NCBI RefSeq assembly: GCF_023715785.1
Contig: NZ_JAMBOX010000018.1
Location: 1-64,000, forward strand
Length of the DNA: 64,000 nt
Direction: 5' to 3'
From: Neobacillus niacini
GTDB lineage: Bacteria; Bacillota; Bacilli; Bacillales; Cytobacillaceae
The notes under the pieces are model-generated. The model searched no databases. It saw only the letters and a program-made list of their open reading frames with translations, and was not told where the DNA came from. A program made the translations under genes and the position numbers. This document shows positions 44,637-55,336 of the stretch, piece by piece; within the stretch, counting starts at the first letter, position 1, and the number at the start of each line of letters is the position of its first letter.

Positions 44637-47048
44637 TTACATCAGGATAAACGGGTTAACATCAACCGAAACCAACAGGCCGTTTTTTGCTTCTTTCTGA
44701 TACTGGTCCAGAATCGTCTTTAACGTTCTGGTCAGGTTCGGTTCCCGTTTGTATTTTATCAGACATTGATAGCGGTATCTATTATTTATCCTTGCAATTG
44801 GCGATACGGCGGGCCCTAAGATCACCGCCTCATTTGACAGCTGTGAGCGCACATAGTTTGTGATCTTTTCCGTTGCGGATACCACAGTCAGCAGCTGCTC
44901 ATGGCTAACAGTAATTAGTGATAAATAATAAAATGGAGGGTAATGGTGCATCCTCCGGACCAGCATTTCTCGCTGGTAAAACTGATCGAAATCCTGGTGC
45001 CCAGCAAGTTCAATGCTGTAGTGCTCGGGGGTATAGGTTTGAATGATGACCTCCCCCGGCAGTTGATGGCGTCCAGCCCTGCCGCTTACCTGCGTCAATA
45101 ATTGAAAGGTTTTTTCAGACGAACGAAAGTCCGGAAGATGAAGCATCGTATCAGCCGATAACACTCCAACTAGCGTGATATTGGGGAAATCGAGGCCTTT
45201 GGCAATCATTTGCGTTCCTAATAATATATCGGCTTTCCCTTCCTGAAACTCCTTTAACAGCCGCTCATGTGCCCCTTTCCGGCCTGTCGTATCGACATCC
45301 ATACGTATTACTCTTGCCTCGGGAAGAATTTTCCCCAGCTCGTCTTCCACCTTTTGCGTGCCTGTGCCAAAATAACGGATATATTCACTTGAACACTCGG
45401 GACAGACTTTTGGCACGATTGTTTCGTACCCGCAATAATGGCATTTCATCTGTACTCCGGCGCGATGATAGGTGAGGGAAATATCACAGTTTGGGCAATT
45501 TACCACATAGCCGCAATCGCGGCACATCACGAACGACGAGTGGCCACGTTTATTTAAAAACAACACGGTCTGCTGCTTTTTGGCAATCCTGTCTTGCAGC
45601 AATTCAAACAATTTTCTGGAAAACATCGAGCGGTTTCCCGCTCTTAGTTCCTCCCGCATGTCGATAATTTCTACTGCGGGGAGGGGCTGATTGTTCATCC
45701 TCGTAGGCAGCGTCAATAAATGATAAACATTTTTCTGCGCTCTGGCAAAGGACTCCAGCGATGGCGTGGCGCTGCCAAGCACAACCGGGCAGTTATTGGT
45801 TTGGGCCCTTCTGATTGCCACATCGCGGGCGTGATAGCGCGGCATATCCTCCTGCTTATAGCTTGTTTCATGTTCTTCATCAATAATAATGATGCCAATA
45901 TTTTCAAACGGCGCGAAAATAGCTGACCTGGCCCCCACCGCAACCTTGACCTCTTTGCGCTGAATTTTCCGCCATTCGTCATATTTTTCTCCGGCCGATA
46001 ACCCACTGTGCAGGACTGCCACCAAATCGCCGAATCTGCCCTTAAACCTGTTCACCATTTGCGGTGTTAATGAAATTTCCGGAACCAGTACAATCGCTTC
46101 TTTTCCTTTGTCAATGACTTCCTGGATCGATTGCAGATAGATTTCAGTTTTTCCGCTTCCGGTTACCCCGTATAGCAAAAATACTTCGTGTTCATTTTTT
46201 TCAATGGCAGTCAGGATTGGTTTGATTGCTGTCGTTTGGGCATTCGTTAATGGCAGAGGAATGGTTCTTTCAAAGGATCGGTGCTCGAAAGGATCCCTGT
46301 AGATTTCCATATCAAACTCAGCAACGAGCTGTTTAGACGCGAGTGCCTTCACAACTGCTGATGACACCTTTAATTCGGCGGTTAACTGCTTTAATTCAAT
46401 GGGCTGATTATGGTCTAAAAAAAATCTTAGAATTTGTTTTTGTTTCTCAGCGTTAGCGGGCAACCCTTCCAGTTCCTTTTTTATTTCTTCGGGGCTAACA
46501 ACCGGTTTAACGAATTTGACCTGTTTTTTCCTAACCTTGTCTTTTACCAAGTAGATCACTTCAAGCAGTCCTGCCGCCGCCTCCCGCTGCAGCAGCGGCA
46601 CAATATTATGTTCTAATGCCATCGTCCAGTCTAGCATTTGCCCTGTTTCAAAATAGCCCCTTAGTTGCACAGGCAATTGTTCAGGCTCTACCCCGGCAGC
46701 CAGCCGCACCTTTTTTTCATACTTTGCCTTTAGGGCAGCCGGAAGCATTGCCTGGTAAGCGAAGATTTTAAAACAAAGCGTTTTGTCAGTCAGCCAATCA
46801 CCAAGTTCAAGTAATTCCCGATTTAAAACTGGCTCAATGTCCATTGGCTCAATAATTTCCCTAAGCTGTTTAATTTCGGATTCTACTTTAATGCCGGTCA
46901 CAAATCCTTGAATGTTTCTTGGTCCAAAAGGAACAATCACTCTCATGCCCGGCTGAATGACATCCTGCCATTTTTCTGGAATCAAATAGTCGTATGACTT
47001 ATCCGTTTGTTTTGTCGGTACATCCACAACCACACTGGCAATTTTCAT
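44637..47048 (-). CDS. priA: Primosomal replication restart helicase PriA
   Basis: PriA recognises abandoned forks and starts primosome reloading. The 803-aa protein has a DNA-binding N-domain, Walker A GVTGSGKTE, the DEEH box, and LGSATPSLES. A cysteine-rich zinc region (CRDCGYVVNCPNC then CHYCGYE and CPEC) and the motif QVSGRAGRH follow. Its ATG overlaps the coaBC stop (TAATG). Confidence 0.98.
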   Translation of the reverse strand: MKIASVVVDVPTKQTDKSYDYLIPEKWQDVIQPGMRVIVPFGPRNIQGFVTGIKVESEIKQLREIIEPMDIEPVLNRELLELGDWLTDKTLCFKIFAYQAMLPAALKAKYEKKVRLAAGVEPEQLPVQLRGYFETGQMLDWTMALEHNIVPLLQREAAAGLLEVIYLVKDKVRKKQVKFVKPVVSPEEIKKELEGLPANAEKQKQILRFFLDHNQPIELKQLTAELKVSSAVVKALASKQLVAEFDMEIYRDPFEHRSFERTIPLPLTNAQTTAIKPILTAIEKNEHEVFLLYGVTGSGKTEIYLQSIQEVIDKGKEAIVLVPEISLTPQMVNRFKGRFGDLVAVLHSGLSAGEKYDEWRKIQRKEVKVAVGARSAIFAPFENIGIIIIDEEHETSYKQEDMPRYHARDVAIRRAQTNNCPVVLGSATPSLESFARAQKNVYHLLTLPTRMNNQPLPAVEIIDMREELRAGNRSMFSRKLFELLQDRIAKKQQTVLFLNKRGHSSFVMCRDCGYVVNCPNCDISLTYHRAGVQMKCHYCGYETIVPKVCPECSSEYIRYFGTGTQKVEDELGKILPEARVIRMDVDTTGRKGAHERLLKEFQEGKADILLGTQMIAKGLDFPNITLVGVLSADTMLHLPDFRSSEKTFQLLTQVSGRAGRHQLPGEVIIQTYTPEHYSIELAGHQDFDQFYQREMLVRRMHHYPPFYYLSLITVSHEQLLTVVSATEKITNYVRSQLSNEAVILGPAVSPIARINNRYRYQCLIKYKREPNLTRTLKTILDQYQKEAKNGLLVSVDVNPFILM

Positions 47049-48259
47049 TAGTTATTCATATCCTTCAATAGTGCTTCAATTTCCTCGATGATTTTTCCAG
47101 CAACTGCCGCTTTTGACATTAATGGTAATACAACACTTGAACCATTCCGTTTAAACATCGTCACAATATTTGTATCCGTGCCAAATCCCGCCCCGTCAGC
47201 TTTGACATTGTTGGCGACAATCATATCGGCATTTTTCGCAGATAGCTTCTTCCTGGCGTAATCGTCGACATCGTTCGTTTCAGCCGCAAATCCGATTAAC
47301 AGTTGATGTTCCTTACGTTTACCGAGCTCAAACAAAATATCCTTTGTTCTTTCTAGCTCAAGGATTGCATCGCCTGTCTGTTTCTTTACTTTATGGTCAT
47401 GAACCATTTTCGGGCGGTAGTCCGCCACGGCAGCTGTTTTAATGACAACATCCGCTTCGCTAAAATGTTCCAGGACAGCCTGATACATCTCTTCAGCGCT
47501 TTCCACTTTGACAAGTTCAACTCCAGCAGGAACCTGAAGACTAACGGGTCCTGAAACCAGGATAACTCGGGCGCCTTGTTTCTTGGCTTCCTCTGCCAAC
47601 GCATATCCCATTTTTCCACTTGAATGATTTGAAATAAACCGGACTGGGTCAATTTTTTCCCTTGTTGGCCCCGCGGTAAGCAAAACCGTTTTTCCGACTA
47701 GCCGTTTTGCTTCCCTTCCTGCGAAATATGCCTGGATTGTCGAAACGATTTTTTCAGGTTCTTCCAATCTGCCTTTGCCGACATAACCACAGGCAAGATA
47801 TCCTTCGCCCGGCTCGATAAATTGGCAGCCGTATTCTGCTAAAATCGCCAAATTTCTTTTAACAGCAGGGTGGTCATACATATGAACATTCATCGCAGGA
47901 GCAATCCACACTGGAGCGGAAGTGGCTAGAAGGGTGGTAGTAATCATATTGTCGGCAATTCCTCCCGCCAATTTTCCGATAATATTGGCTGTTGCCGGGG
48001 CAACCAAAACCAGGTCAGCCCAGTCTGCAAGATCGATATGGGCAATGACTTGCGGATTTTTTTCATCAAATGTGTCAGTATACACATCATTTCGTGATAA
48101 AGCCTGAAAGGTTAATGGGGTGACAAATTTTGCCGCGGATTCGCTCAGGACCACTTTTACATGTGCCCCCGCCTGAACAAGCTTGCTTGTCAGGGCCGCG
48201 GCCTTGTATACGGCGATTCCTCCCGTGACACATAGCAGAATTTTTTTATTGTTAATCAT
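47048..48259 (-). CDS. coaBC: Bifunctional phosphopantothenoylcysteine decarboxylase/synthetase
   Basis: CoaBC carries out two steps of CoA synthesis: joining cysteine to phosphopantothenate and decarboxylating the product. The 403-aa protein has a CoaC flavin domain (VTGGIAVYKAA, PAMNVHMYDHPAV, the CGYVGKGRL substrate clamp) and from about 190 the CoaB domain with GPTREKIDPVRFISNHSSG and AAVADYRP. It starts a new unit after the rpoZ terminator. The 275-nt gap 48260-48534 must hold its promoter, which I could not define. Confidence 0.97.
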   Translation of the reverse strand: MINNKKILLCVTGGIAVYKAAALTSKLVQAGAHVKVVLSESAAKFVTPLTFQALSRNDVYTDTFDEKNPQVIAHIDLADWADLVLVAPATANIIGKLAGGIADNMITTTLLATSAPVWIAPAMNVHMYDHPAVKRNLAILAEYGCQFIEPGEGYLACGYVGKGRLEEPEKIVSTIQAYFAGREAKRLVGKTVLLTAGPTREKIDPVRFISNHSSGKMGYALAEEAKKQGARVILVSGPVSLQVPAGVELVKVESAEEMYQAVLEHFSEADVVIKTAAVADYRPKMVHDHKVKKQTGDAILELERTKDILFELGKRKEHQLLIGFAAETNDVDDYARKKLSAKNADMIVANNVKADGAGFGTDTNIVTMFKRNGSSVVLPLMSKAAVAGKIIEEIEALLKDMNN

Positions 48260-48472
48260 GGTTATCCCCCGCTCTCGATACAGTTTCTCTTCCTTCTATT
48301 ATGCTGGAATAGCAACATTTTTTCACGTTTTTCCTTCTAATTATCGACAGATTTCTTCATTCAACAGAAGGCGGTGTGATCAGAGCCGCGCTACCCTACA
48401 TTCATTTGACAAAATGTATATCTCCACTCAGGTTTGTCTGAACTACTAAAAATATGCGGCGCTCCGCCCCTG

Positions 48473-48520
48473 CACAAAAAAAAGGCTGACAGTAAAGGAA
48501 TTATCCTTTATTGTCAGACC
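48473..48520 (-). terminator. Intrinsic terminator after rpoZ
   Basis: A 15-bp stem (48484-48499 with 48504-48520, one mismatch and one bulge) is followed on the minus strand by an eight-T run. It separates yloC-remA-gmk-rpoZ from coaBC. Confidence 0.85.
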
Positions 48521-48534
48521 TTTCTATCAATTAA

Positions 48535-48753
48535 TTATTCGGATGGGCTATCCGCTTTTTTGGCAATTCGGTAGGTCAACTCGCCGCTATAGATTTCTTC
48601 AAGTGCCTTTCCAACATGCTTATGGGAAACATATTTCGGCAGTCTTTCATCTTTTATCTGCGACATGACGCGGGCTCGCTTGGCTGCCACAGAAACTAGT
48701 GAATATTTTGAGTCAATTTTTTCAAGTAATGAATCAATAGAAGGATATAGCAT
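48535..48753 (-). CDS. rpoZ: DNA-directed RNA polymerase omega subunit
   Basis: Omega aids RNA polymerase assembly. The 72-aa protein starts [20 protein letters not shown] and contains VAAKRAR and the [11 protein letters not shown] block. GGAGG lies 9 nt before the ATG at 48753; an in-frame TTG three codons earlier touches the ribosome site and is less likely. It begins just behind gmk. Confidence 0.96.
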   Translation of the reverse strand: MLYPSIDSLLEKIDSKYSLVSVAAKRARVMSQIKDERLPKYVSHKHVGKALEEIYSGELTYRIAKKADSPSE

Positions 48754-48754
48754 A

Positions 48755-49381
<627 letters not shown>

Positions 49382-49645
49382 CTACCCTTCATCAATAGTG
49401 TCCTCGCGATCCGTCAAGCGATGGGCAACCGTTTCCGGCTGTACCGCGGACAGGATGACATGGTCTGAGTCCATGACAATCACCGCGCGAGTCCGCCTGC
49501 CATATGTAGCATCAATTAGTGACCCTCGATCTCTGGCATCCTGGATAATTCTTTTTATCGGCGCCGACTCAGGACTAACAATTGAAATAATTCGATTAGC
49601 CGAAACAATATTGCCAAATCCAATATTAATTAACCTAATAGCCAT
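49382..49645 (-). CDS. remA: Extracellular matrix regulator RemA
   Basis: RemA is a DNA-binding regulator that activates biofilm matrix and osmoprotection genes in B. subtilis. The 87-aa protein has [33 protein letters not shown] and [11 protein letters not shown], nearly identical to B. subtilis. I use the third ATG (49645), which gives [11 protein letters not shown] as in B. subtilis; two ATGs at 49654 and 49651 precede it. Confidence 0.94.
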   Translation of the reverse strand: MAIRLINIGFGNIVSANRIISIVSPESAPIKRIIQDARDRGSLIDATYGRRTRAVIVMDSDHVILSAVQPETVAHRLTDREDTIDEG

Positions 49646-49702
49646 GATCATCATCCAATCATCAATAATATATTTTGACCGTGCCGAACCTTTTCTAAAC
49701 GC

Positions 49703-50578
49703 CTATTCAATATTTTGAACCTGCTCCTTTAACTTCTCTAGCAGACTTTTTATTTCAACGACGTTTTTGGCTATGGTTGCATCATTGGCTTTTGAGCCGA
49801 TGGTGTTTGTCTCACGGTTCATTTCCTGAACAAGAAAATCAAGCTTTCGGCCGATTGCTTCGTCCTCATTGAGCGTCTGGACAAACTGCCCGATATGGCT
49901 CTTTAATCGGGTGATTTCTTCATTAATATCGGCCTTCTCGGAAAAAACAGCAACCTCCGTTACAAGTCTCGTTTCGTCCAACTGTCCATTCGCAAATTCT
50001 TGCATTCTCTTTGTCAACCGATCTTTATAGAGTTGAATCACAGCAGGGGCAAACTTTTGCAATTCTGCCAGCAAAAATTCGACTTGGGCAATGATGTCAA
50101 GTAAGTCTTTCTTTAACTCTGCCCCCTCAGCCAAACGCATCTTCTTGAGCAAGGTAACAGCTTCTTCCACTGCGGCTAGCACCAGCCCATCAAGCTGTTC
50201 ATTTTCAGCTTCACTTTCTTCAATATGTACAAGGTCAGTCCGACCCAACAAGTCTACGAGCTTTACCGGGCCTTCAATCCCGTACTTGCTTTGTGCTTGT
50301 TTAATAAATTGAAAGTATTCTTCAATTAATTTCCAGTCTACCTGCAATTTGCGGGAAACGACACCTTGTCCCTCCAAACTGATATAAACCTCTATTCTGC
50401 CGCGACGGATATGTTGGTTAAGTGATTTCTTTATTTTGTCTTCTATTTTTAACAGCTGCCTCGGCATACGGATATTGAATTCGCTAAAACGGTGATTCAC
50501 CGTTTTAATTTCCACATTGACAGTGCACGATTCGGATTCGGCCCTTGCCCTGCCGAAGCCTGTCATACTAAAAACCAT
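49703..50578 (-). CDS. yloC: YicC family endoribonuclease (YloC)
   Basis: The 291-aa protein has the YicC N-domain (MTGFGRARAE, VEIKTVNHRFSEFNIRMPR) and the C-terminal DUF1732 part with EMNRETNTIGSKANDATI. YicC in E. coli is an endoribonuclease linked to small RNA turnover; YloC activity in Bacillus is less studied. First gene of yloC-remA-gmk-rpoZ, with a promoter just upstream. Confidence 0.94.
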   Translation of the reverse strand: MVFSMTGFGRARAESESCTVNVEIKTVNHRFSEFNIRMPRQLLKIEDKIKKSLNQHIRRGRIEVYISLEGQGVVSRKLQVDWKLIEEYFQFIKQAQSKYGIEGPVKLVDLLGRTDLVHIEESEAENEQLDGLVLAAVEEAVTLLKKMRLAEGAELKKDLLDIIAQVEFLLAELQKFAPAVIQLYKDRLTKRMQEFANGQLDETRLVTEVAVFSEKADINEEITRLKSHIGQFVQTLNEDEAIGRKLDFLVQEMNRETNTIGSKANDATIAKNVVEIKSLLEKLKEQVQNIE

Positions 50579-50617
50579 TTATTGCACATCCATTCTATAA
50601 TAAATGTTCAGCGCTTT

Positions 50618-50646
50618 AATATAATGGAAAAAACCCAAAAAGGCAA
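50618..50646 (-). promoter_or_regulatory. Sigma-A-type promoter of yloC-remA-gmk-rpoZ
   Basis: On the minus strand TTGCCT (50641-50646) and TATATT (50618-50623) are 17 bp apart. The -35 lies in the 3' arm of the yloB terminator. Confidence 0.6.
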
Positions 50647-50669
50647 TAGATTGGATTCTATTACCTTTT
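50625..50669 (-). terminator. Intrinsic terminator after yloB
   Basis: A 13-bp stem with one G-U pair (50638-50650 with 50657-50669) and a 6-nt loop is followed on the minus strand by GGGTTTTTT. Confidence 0.85.
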
Positions 50670-50684
50670 GGATTATAACACACT

Positions 50685-53363
50685 TTATTTCGTTTTTCTT
50701 AATAAAAATGAGCCGGCCAGCAAAAAAGTTGGAATGGCGGATAACCCGACAATTAACAGCCAATCCTTGGCCGCGATCGGCAGCGTATGGAATACCGGCT
50801 GCAGCGGCGGGTAATAGATCACGACAAACATCAGCAGCAAGGAAGATATTACTGCCCAAACCAAGTATGGATTGCCGAATGGATTTCTTGATAACACTGA
50901 TTTTTCACTGCGGCAGTCAAACACATGAATCAGCTGTGCCATGACCAATGTGGCAAACGCAACCGTTTGAGCATATTCCAGCTGTGACGGGTCGTTATGA
51001 TAGACAATCATAAAGGCCATCAAGGTTACAAGCCCGATTAAGAACCCCCGGGAAAGCACCTTCCAGCCAAGTCCGCGGGAAAATACCCCCTCATTCGGAC
51101 TCCTTGGTCCCCGCTTCATTACATTTTCTTCCGGACGATCAAGTCCAAGGGCCATTGCTGGCAGTCCATCCGTCACCAAGTTTACCCAGAGGATTTGGAT
51201 CGGAACGAGCGGCAGCGGCAGTCCCAGCAGCATCGCAAACAACATCACCAAGATCTCACCAACATTGGATGCCAACAAATAACGGACAAATTTACGAATA
51301 TTTTCATAGATATTTCTGCCTTCTTTAATTGCAGCTTTAATGGTGGCAAAATTGTCATCCAATAGCACGAGCGCTGAAGCTTCTTTAGCGACATCCGTCC
51401 CGGTTATCCCCATCGCTACACCGATATCGGCCGCTTTTATTGCCGGAGCATCATTGACGCCGTCTCCGGTCATTGCGACAATATGGCCGCGATTTTGCAG
51501 GGCATTGACAATTTTCAGCTTATGCTCGGGCGATACCCTGGCGAAAACGGACACGTCCTCGACCACTTCTTCTAGGGCCGAAACAGACATTTCCGACAAT
51601 GCTTTGCCATCTAGAACTTTGCTTTTCTTCGTTAAAATCCCAAGCTGTGCGGCGATGGCTTTAGCGGTAATGATATGATCCCCGGTGATCATAACCGTTT
51701 TAATCCCAGCTTCTTTACACTCCTGGACCGCCGCCTTCACTTCCGGTCTTGGCGGATCAATCATCCCCTGGACACCGATAAAGGTCAATTTGCTCTCCGC
51801 TTCCTGCTCACTAAAAATAATTGTATTGGCCGAAATCGGCTTAAAGGCAATCGCAATTGTCCTCAGTGCCTGTGAAGCTAGATTGTCGATTGCAGTCTGG
51901 ACCTTAATTTGTGTTTCCTTATTCAAATATTGGGTCCGGCCATCCCATAGAATCGATTCGCTGATCCCCAGAATAACATCCGGGGCGCCTTTGGTGACAA
52001 TGAAATGCCGACCCTGTTTATCTTTAACATGGATGCTCATCATTTTTCGTGCTGAATCAAACGGAAATTCCTTGATGATGGTGAATTCCTCCAACAGCTT
52101 CGGCCTATTAAATCCGGCCTTCATCGCACTGACTAGCAAAGCCCCTTCTGTCGGGTCACCATCAAGTGTGTATTGGTTCTCTTTCAGGTTCAATTCTGAA
52201 TGATTGCAAAGCATGCCAAAAATGAGCATTTGCTGCAGGGCTTTTTCTTCCCGAGGCTGAACCTTTTGTTCATTTCGGTAAAAATCGCCTTGAGGCTGGT
52301 AACCGACACCATCGACAGTCCACGTTTGCCCGCCACTCCAGAGATGAGTAACTGTCATTTTGTTTTGAGTCATCGTCCCTGTTTTGTCGGAACATATTAC
52401 CGAGGCACAACCGAGCGTCTCCACAGCAGGAAGCTTGCGGACAATCGCATTTTGCTTGATCATTTTTTGCACGCCAAGCGAAAGCGCCACGGTAACAATC
52501 GCCGGCAGTCCTTCAGGTATCGCCGCCACGGCAAGCGAAACCCCAGCCAGGAACATTGTATAAATGTCGTGCCCTTGAATCACACCAACTACTACCACGA
52601 GAACCGTTAACAATAGCGCAACGGTTATTAGAATTTTCCCTAATTGGGCAAGGCGCCGCTGCAACGGGGTTTCCTGTGCTTCAGCGCTCTGCAGGAGCCC
52701 GGCAATTTGCCCCATTGCCGTCTTCATGCCTGTTGCAATCACGACACCCATTCCGCTTCCCCGGGTAACCATCGTTCCCATAAACGCGGTATTTTCCATA
52801 TCACCAATGCCTGGATTGGCTTGAGCCAACGGGTCTATATTTTTTGCAACAGGAACGGATTCTCCTGTCAACGCAGATTCCTCTATCTCCAAACTGTTAG
52901 ACTCGATAATCCGGACATCGGCGCCGATTCGGTCACCGCTCGAAAATTTCAAAATATCTCCGATGATAATTTCTTTGGAGGGAATCTTCACCCATTTTCC
53001 TTCCCTAAGCACATGAACCTGCGGCGCTGACAGCTCTTTTAAAGCCTGGAGGGATTTTTCCGCCCGCCGCTCTTGATAGAAACCGAGAATGCCATTTATA
53101 ATGACAATCGCGATAATCGCAATCGCATCAATATATTCACCCAACAGTCCTGATATTAAAGTTGCAGCAAGCAGCACCAGGACCATGAAATCTTTAAATT
53201 GGCTGAAAAATAACAGTAAGGCCGATTGCTTTTCCCCTTCTTCCAGTTCGTTTAATCCATGTTGTTTTAACCTTTGGTTAACTTCAGTTTGTGATAACCC
53301 AGCCGAAAAGTCGGTTTCTAAAGCCTTTTCTACTTGTTTTATCTCCATCTCATGGAACTTCAT
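50685..53363 (-). CDS. yloB: P-type calcium-transporting ATPase YloB
   Basis: YloB is a SERCA-like pump, made during sporulation in B. subtilis. The 892-aa protein has the actuator TGES (166-169) and the calcium-site PEGLP (283-287). The phosphorylated D326 in DKTGT, the KGAPD nucleotide site and [11 protein letters not shown] follow. About ten membrane helices are expected: four before the large loop and six after. Start at 53363 gives MKFHEME as in B. subtilis; GGGGGA lies somewhat far upstream. Confidence 0.96.
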   Translation of the reverse strand: MKFHEMEIKQVEKALETDFSAGLSQTEVNQRLKQHGLNELEEGEKQSALLLFFSQFKDFMVLVLLAATLISGLLGEYIDAIAIIAIVIINGILGFYQERRAEKSLQALKELSAPQVHVLREGKWVKIPSKEIIIGDILKFSSGDRIGADVRIIESNSLEIEESALTGESVPVAKNIDPLAQANPGIGDMENTAFMGTMVTRGSGMGVVIATGMKTAMGQIAGLLQSAEAQETPLQRRLAQLGKILITVALLLTVLVVVVGVIQGHDIYTMFLAGVSLAVAAIPEGLPAIVTVALSLGVQKMIKQNAIVRKLPAVETLGCASVICSDKTGTMTQNKMTVTHLWSGGQTWTVDGVGYQPQGDFYRNEQKVQPREEKALQQMLIFGMLCNHSELNLKENQYTLDGDPTEGALLVSAMKAGFNRPKLLEEFTIIKEFPFDSARKMMSIHVKDKQGRHFIVTKGAPDVILGISESILWDGRTQYLNKETQIKVQTAIDNLASQALRTIAIAFKPISANTIIFSEQEAESKLTFIGVQGMIDPPRPEVKAAVQECKEAGIKTVMITGDHIITAKAIAAQLGILTKKSKVLDGKALSEMSVSALEEVVEDVSVFARVSPEHKLKIVNALQNRGHIVAMTGDGVNDAPAIKAADIGVAMGITGTDVAKEASALVLLDDNFATIKAAIKEGRNIYENIRKFVRYLLASNVGEILVMLFAMLLGLPLPLVPIQILWVNLVTDGLPAMALGLDRPEENVMKRGPRSPNEGVFSRGLGWKVLSRGFLIGLVTLMAFMIVYHNDPSQLEYAQTVAFATLVMAQLIHVFDCRSEKSVLSRNPFGNPYLVWAVISSLLLMFVVIYYPPLQPVFHTLPIAAKDWLLIVGLSAIPTFLLAGSFLLRKTK

Positions 53364-53468
53364 CCGACCATCTCACTTCCCCCTTTAAGAATTCAGACAT
53401 GCTCTAAGAAAGCTTATTCGGGGTCGTCCAAAAAAATGCTATCGGAATGGATTATTCCGGAGGTATTT

Positions 53469-53498
53469 GCGACAGAACATTATAAAGTAGGATATAAT
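53469..53498 (+). promoter_or_regulatory. Sigma-A-type promoter of rqcH
   Basis: TATAAT (53493-53498) is a perfect -10. GCGACA (53469-53474), 18 bp upstream, is the best -35. The divergent yloB promoter in the same 167-bp gap could not be defined. Confidence 0.6.
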
Positions 53499-53530
53499 GA
53501 AGTCATATGTATTAGTAAAGGATGTTTTCC

Positions 53531-55246
53531 ATGTCATTTGATGGTTTATTTACAAAAGCGATGGCCAATGAACTTTCCCGGGCCCTTAAAGGTGGCCGGA
53601 TCAATAAGGTTCATCAGCCCTATAAAAATGAAATTATCCTGACGATCCGGTCAGGCGGGGTCAACCATAAACTCCTGTTGTCGGCCCATCCGAGTTATGC
53701 CAGGGCCCAGCTGACAAACGAAGCTTATGAAAACCCAAGCGAACCGCCAATGTTTTGCATGCTGCTTCGAAAGCATATTGAGGGCCATATTGTCGAGGAT
53801 TTATATCAAGTCGAGACAGAGCGGATGATCATTTTGGAGGTCAAAGGCCGAAATGAAATCGGTGATGTATCGTATAAACAGCTTATTATTGAAATTATGG
53901 GGCGGCACAGCAATATCGTGCTTGTCGATAAGACGCGCAATCTCATTCTTGACAGCATCAAGCATGTTTCGTTTGCGGTCAACAGCCATCGGGCGATCTT
54001 GCCTGGCCAGTCATATGTTTTCCCGCCGGAGCAGCATAAGCAAAATCCATTTTCAGCGACGGCCGAGGATGTTATGCAAAAAATTGATTTTAACGCCGGA
54101 CGTATCGACCGCCAACTAGTAGAACAGTTTGCCGGAATCTCCCCGCTGTTCGCCAAGGAAGTGATTTTTCAAAGCGGAATAGCTAACCGAACGACGGTGC
54201 CGCCTGTTTTTATCACGTTGATTAATCAGATTTCTTCCGGCGATCTTAAACCAGCAATAATGGCTGCTGCAAATAAAGAAGTATTTTATCTGTACCCGCT
54301 TCAGCATGTCAACGCGGAGGTCCGTAGTTTTGCCACATTAAGCGAAATGCTGGACCGTTTCTATTTTGGCAAGGCCGAACGCGACCGCGTCAAGCAGCAG
54401 GGGCACGACATCGAACGGCTGATTGCCAATGAAAAAGAAAAAAATGAAAAGAAAATCGAGAAGTTGGAAGCTACGCTTAAGGACGCAGAGCAGGCGGAGA
54501 AATTTCAGCGTTACGGCGAATTATTAACCGCCAATTTATATGCCGCCAAGAAAGGCATGAAGGAAATCGAAGTGCTCGATTATTACGATGAAGCAGGCGG
54601 GACCATTGTCATTCCCCTTGACCCTAGGAAAACGCCGTCCGATAACGCACAAAAATATTTCTCCAAATACCAGAAGGCGAAAAATTCCGTTTCGATTGTA
54701 ATGGAGCAAATCGAAAAGGCACGAGAAGAGGCGGCCTATTTTGACAGCCTGCTGCAACAGGTACAAACCGCCTCGCCGAAGGATCTTCAGGAAATCCGCG
54801 AAGAGCTGGTTGAAGGCGGATATATTCGCGAGCGCCAAAAACGGCATGGCAAAAAGGTGCAAAACGCGCGGCCGGTCCTGGATCATTTTATCGCCTCAGA
54901 CGGTACGGAGATAATTGTTGGAAAAAATAATAAGCAAAATGATTATTTAACCAATAAGCTGGCCGCCCGCGATGAAATTTGGCTCCATACGAAGGATATT
55001 CCCGGTTCGCACGTGGTCATCCGTAGCAAGGAGCCCGCTGAAGAGACGATCTTGGAAGCGGCGATGCTGGCGGCCTATTTTAGCAAGGCACGCAATTCGA
55101 GTTCGGTGCCGGTTGACTTTACAAAAGTGCGCCATGTGAAGAAACCAAACGGGGCCAAGCCGGGATTTGTGATTTATGACAATCAGCAGACGGTGTACGT
55201 CACCCCGGATGAGGATACTGTATTAAAATTGAAGAAAAATGGCTGA
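53531..55246 (+). CDS. rqcH: Ribosome quality control protein RqcH (YloA, NFACT family)
   Basis: RqcH binds stalled 50S subunits and adds C-terminal alanine tails that mark the nascent chain for degradation. The 571-aa protein has the NFACT-N domain (HPSYARAQLT, EIMGRHSNIVL), helix-hairpin-helix and coiled-coil parts (about 270-425), and the NFACT-R domain with DEIWLHTKDIPGSHVVIR and VKKPNGAKPGFV. AAAGGATG precedes the ATG at 53531; the ATG three codons earlier lies inside that ribosome site. It converges on pyrE. Confidence 0.95.
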   Translation: MSFDGLFTKAMANELSRALKGGRINKVHQPYKNEIILTIRSGGVNHKLLLSAHPSYARAQLTNEAYENPSEPPMFCMLLRKHIEGHIVEDLYQVETERMIILEVKGRNEIGDVSYKQLIIEIMGRHSNIVLVDKTRNLILDSIKHVSFAVNSHRAILPGQSYVFPPEQHKQNPFSATAEDVMQKIDFNAGRIDRQLVEQFAGISPLFAKEVIFQSGIANRTTVPPVFITLINQISSGDLKPAIMAAANKEVFYLYPLQHVNAEVRSFATLSEMLDRFYFGKAERDRVKQQGHDIERLIANEKEKNEKKIEKLEATLKDAEQAEKFQRYGELLTANLYAAKKGMKEIEVLDYYDEAGGTIVIPLDPRKTPSDNAQKYFSKYQKAKNSVSIVMEQIEKAREEAAYFDSLLQQVQTASPKDLQEIREELVEGGYIRERQKRHGKKVQNARPVLDHFIASDGTEIIVGKNNKQNDYLTNKLAARDEIWLHTKDIPGSHVVIRSKEPAEETILEAAMLAAYFSKARNSSSVPVDFTKVRHVKKPNGAKPGFVIYDNQQTVYVTPDEDTVLKLKKNG

Positions 55247-55256
55247 TATAGTGAGG

Positions 55257-55336
55257 AAAGCCCCGGGTGTGAACTGCACCCCAATTGTTAGACACAATCT
55301 AACAATTGGAGGTGCAGTTCATTACGCCGGGGTTTT
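55257..55336. terminator. Bidirectional terminator between rqcH and pyrE with a nested palindrome
   Basis: Outer arms AAAGCCCCGG (55257-55266) and CCGGGGTTTT (55327-55336) form a 10-bp stem usable from both strands. Between them lies a second inverted repeat with perfect 11-bp ends (TGAACTGCACC, 55270-55280 and 55311-55321) and inner 10-bp arms (55283-55292 and 55298-55307). Confidence 0.85.

Noticed and set aside
44328-44723. A 131-codon plus-strand frame across def and the def-priA gap
   Set aside because: It is antisense to def and priA, shows no domain, and has low-complexity Ile/Phe-rich sequence.
53360-53371. An ATG a few bases ahead of yloB with a better-placed ribosome site
   Set aside because: It reads only three codons before a stop; at most a tiny leader frame, and chance is as likely.
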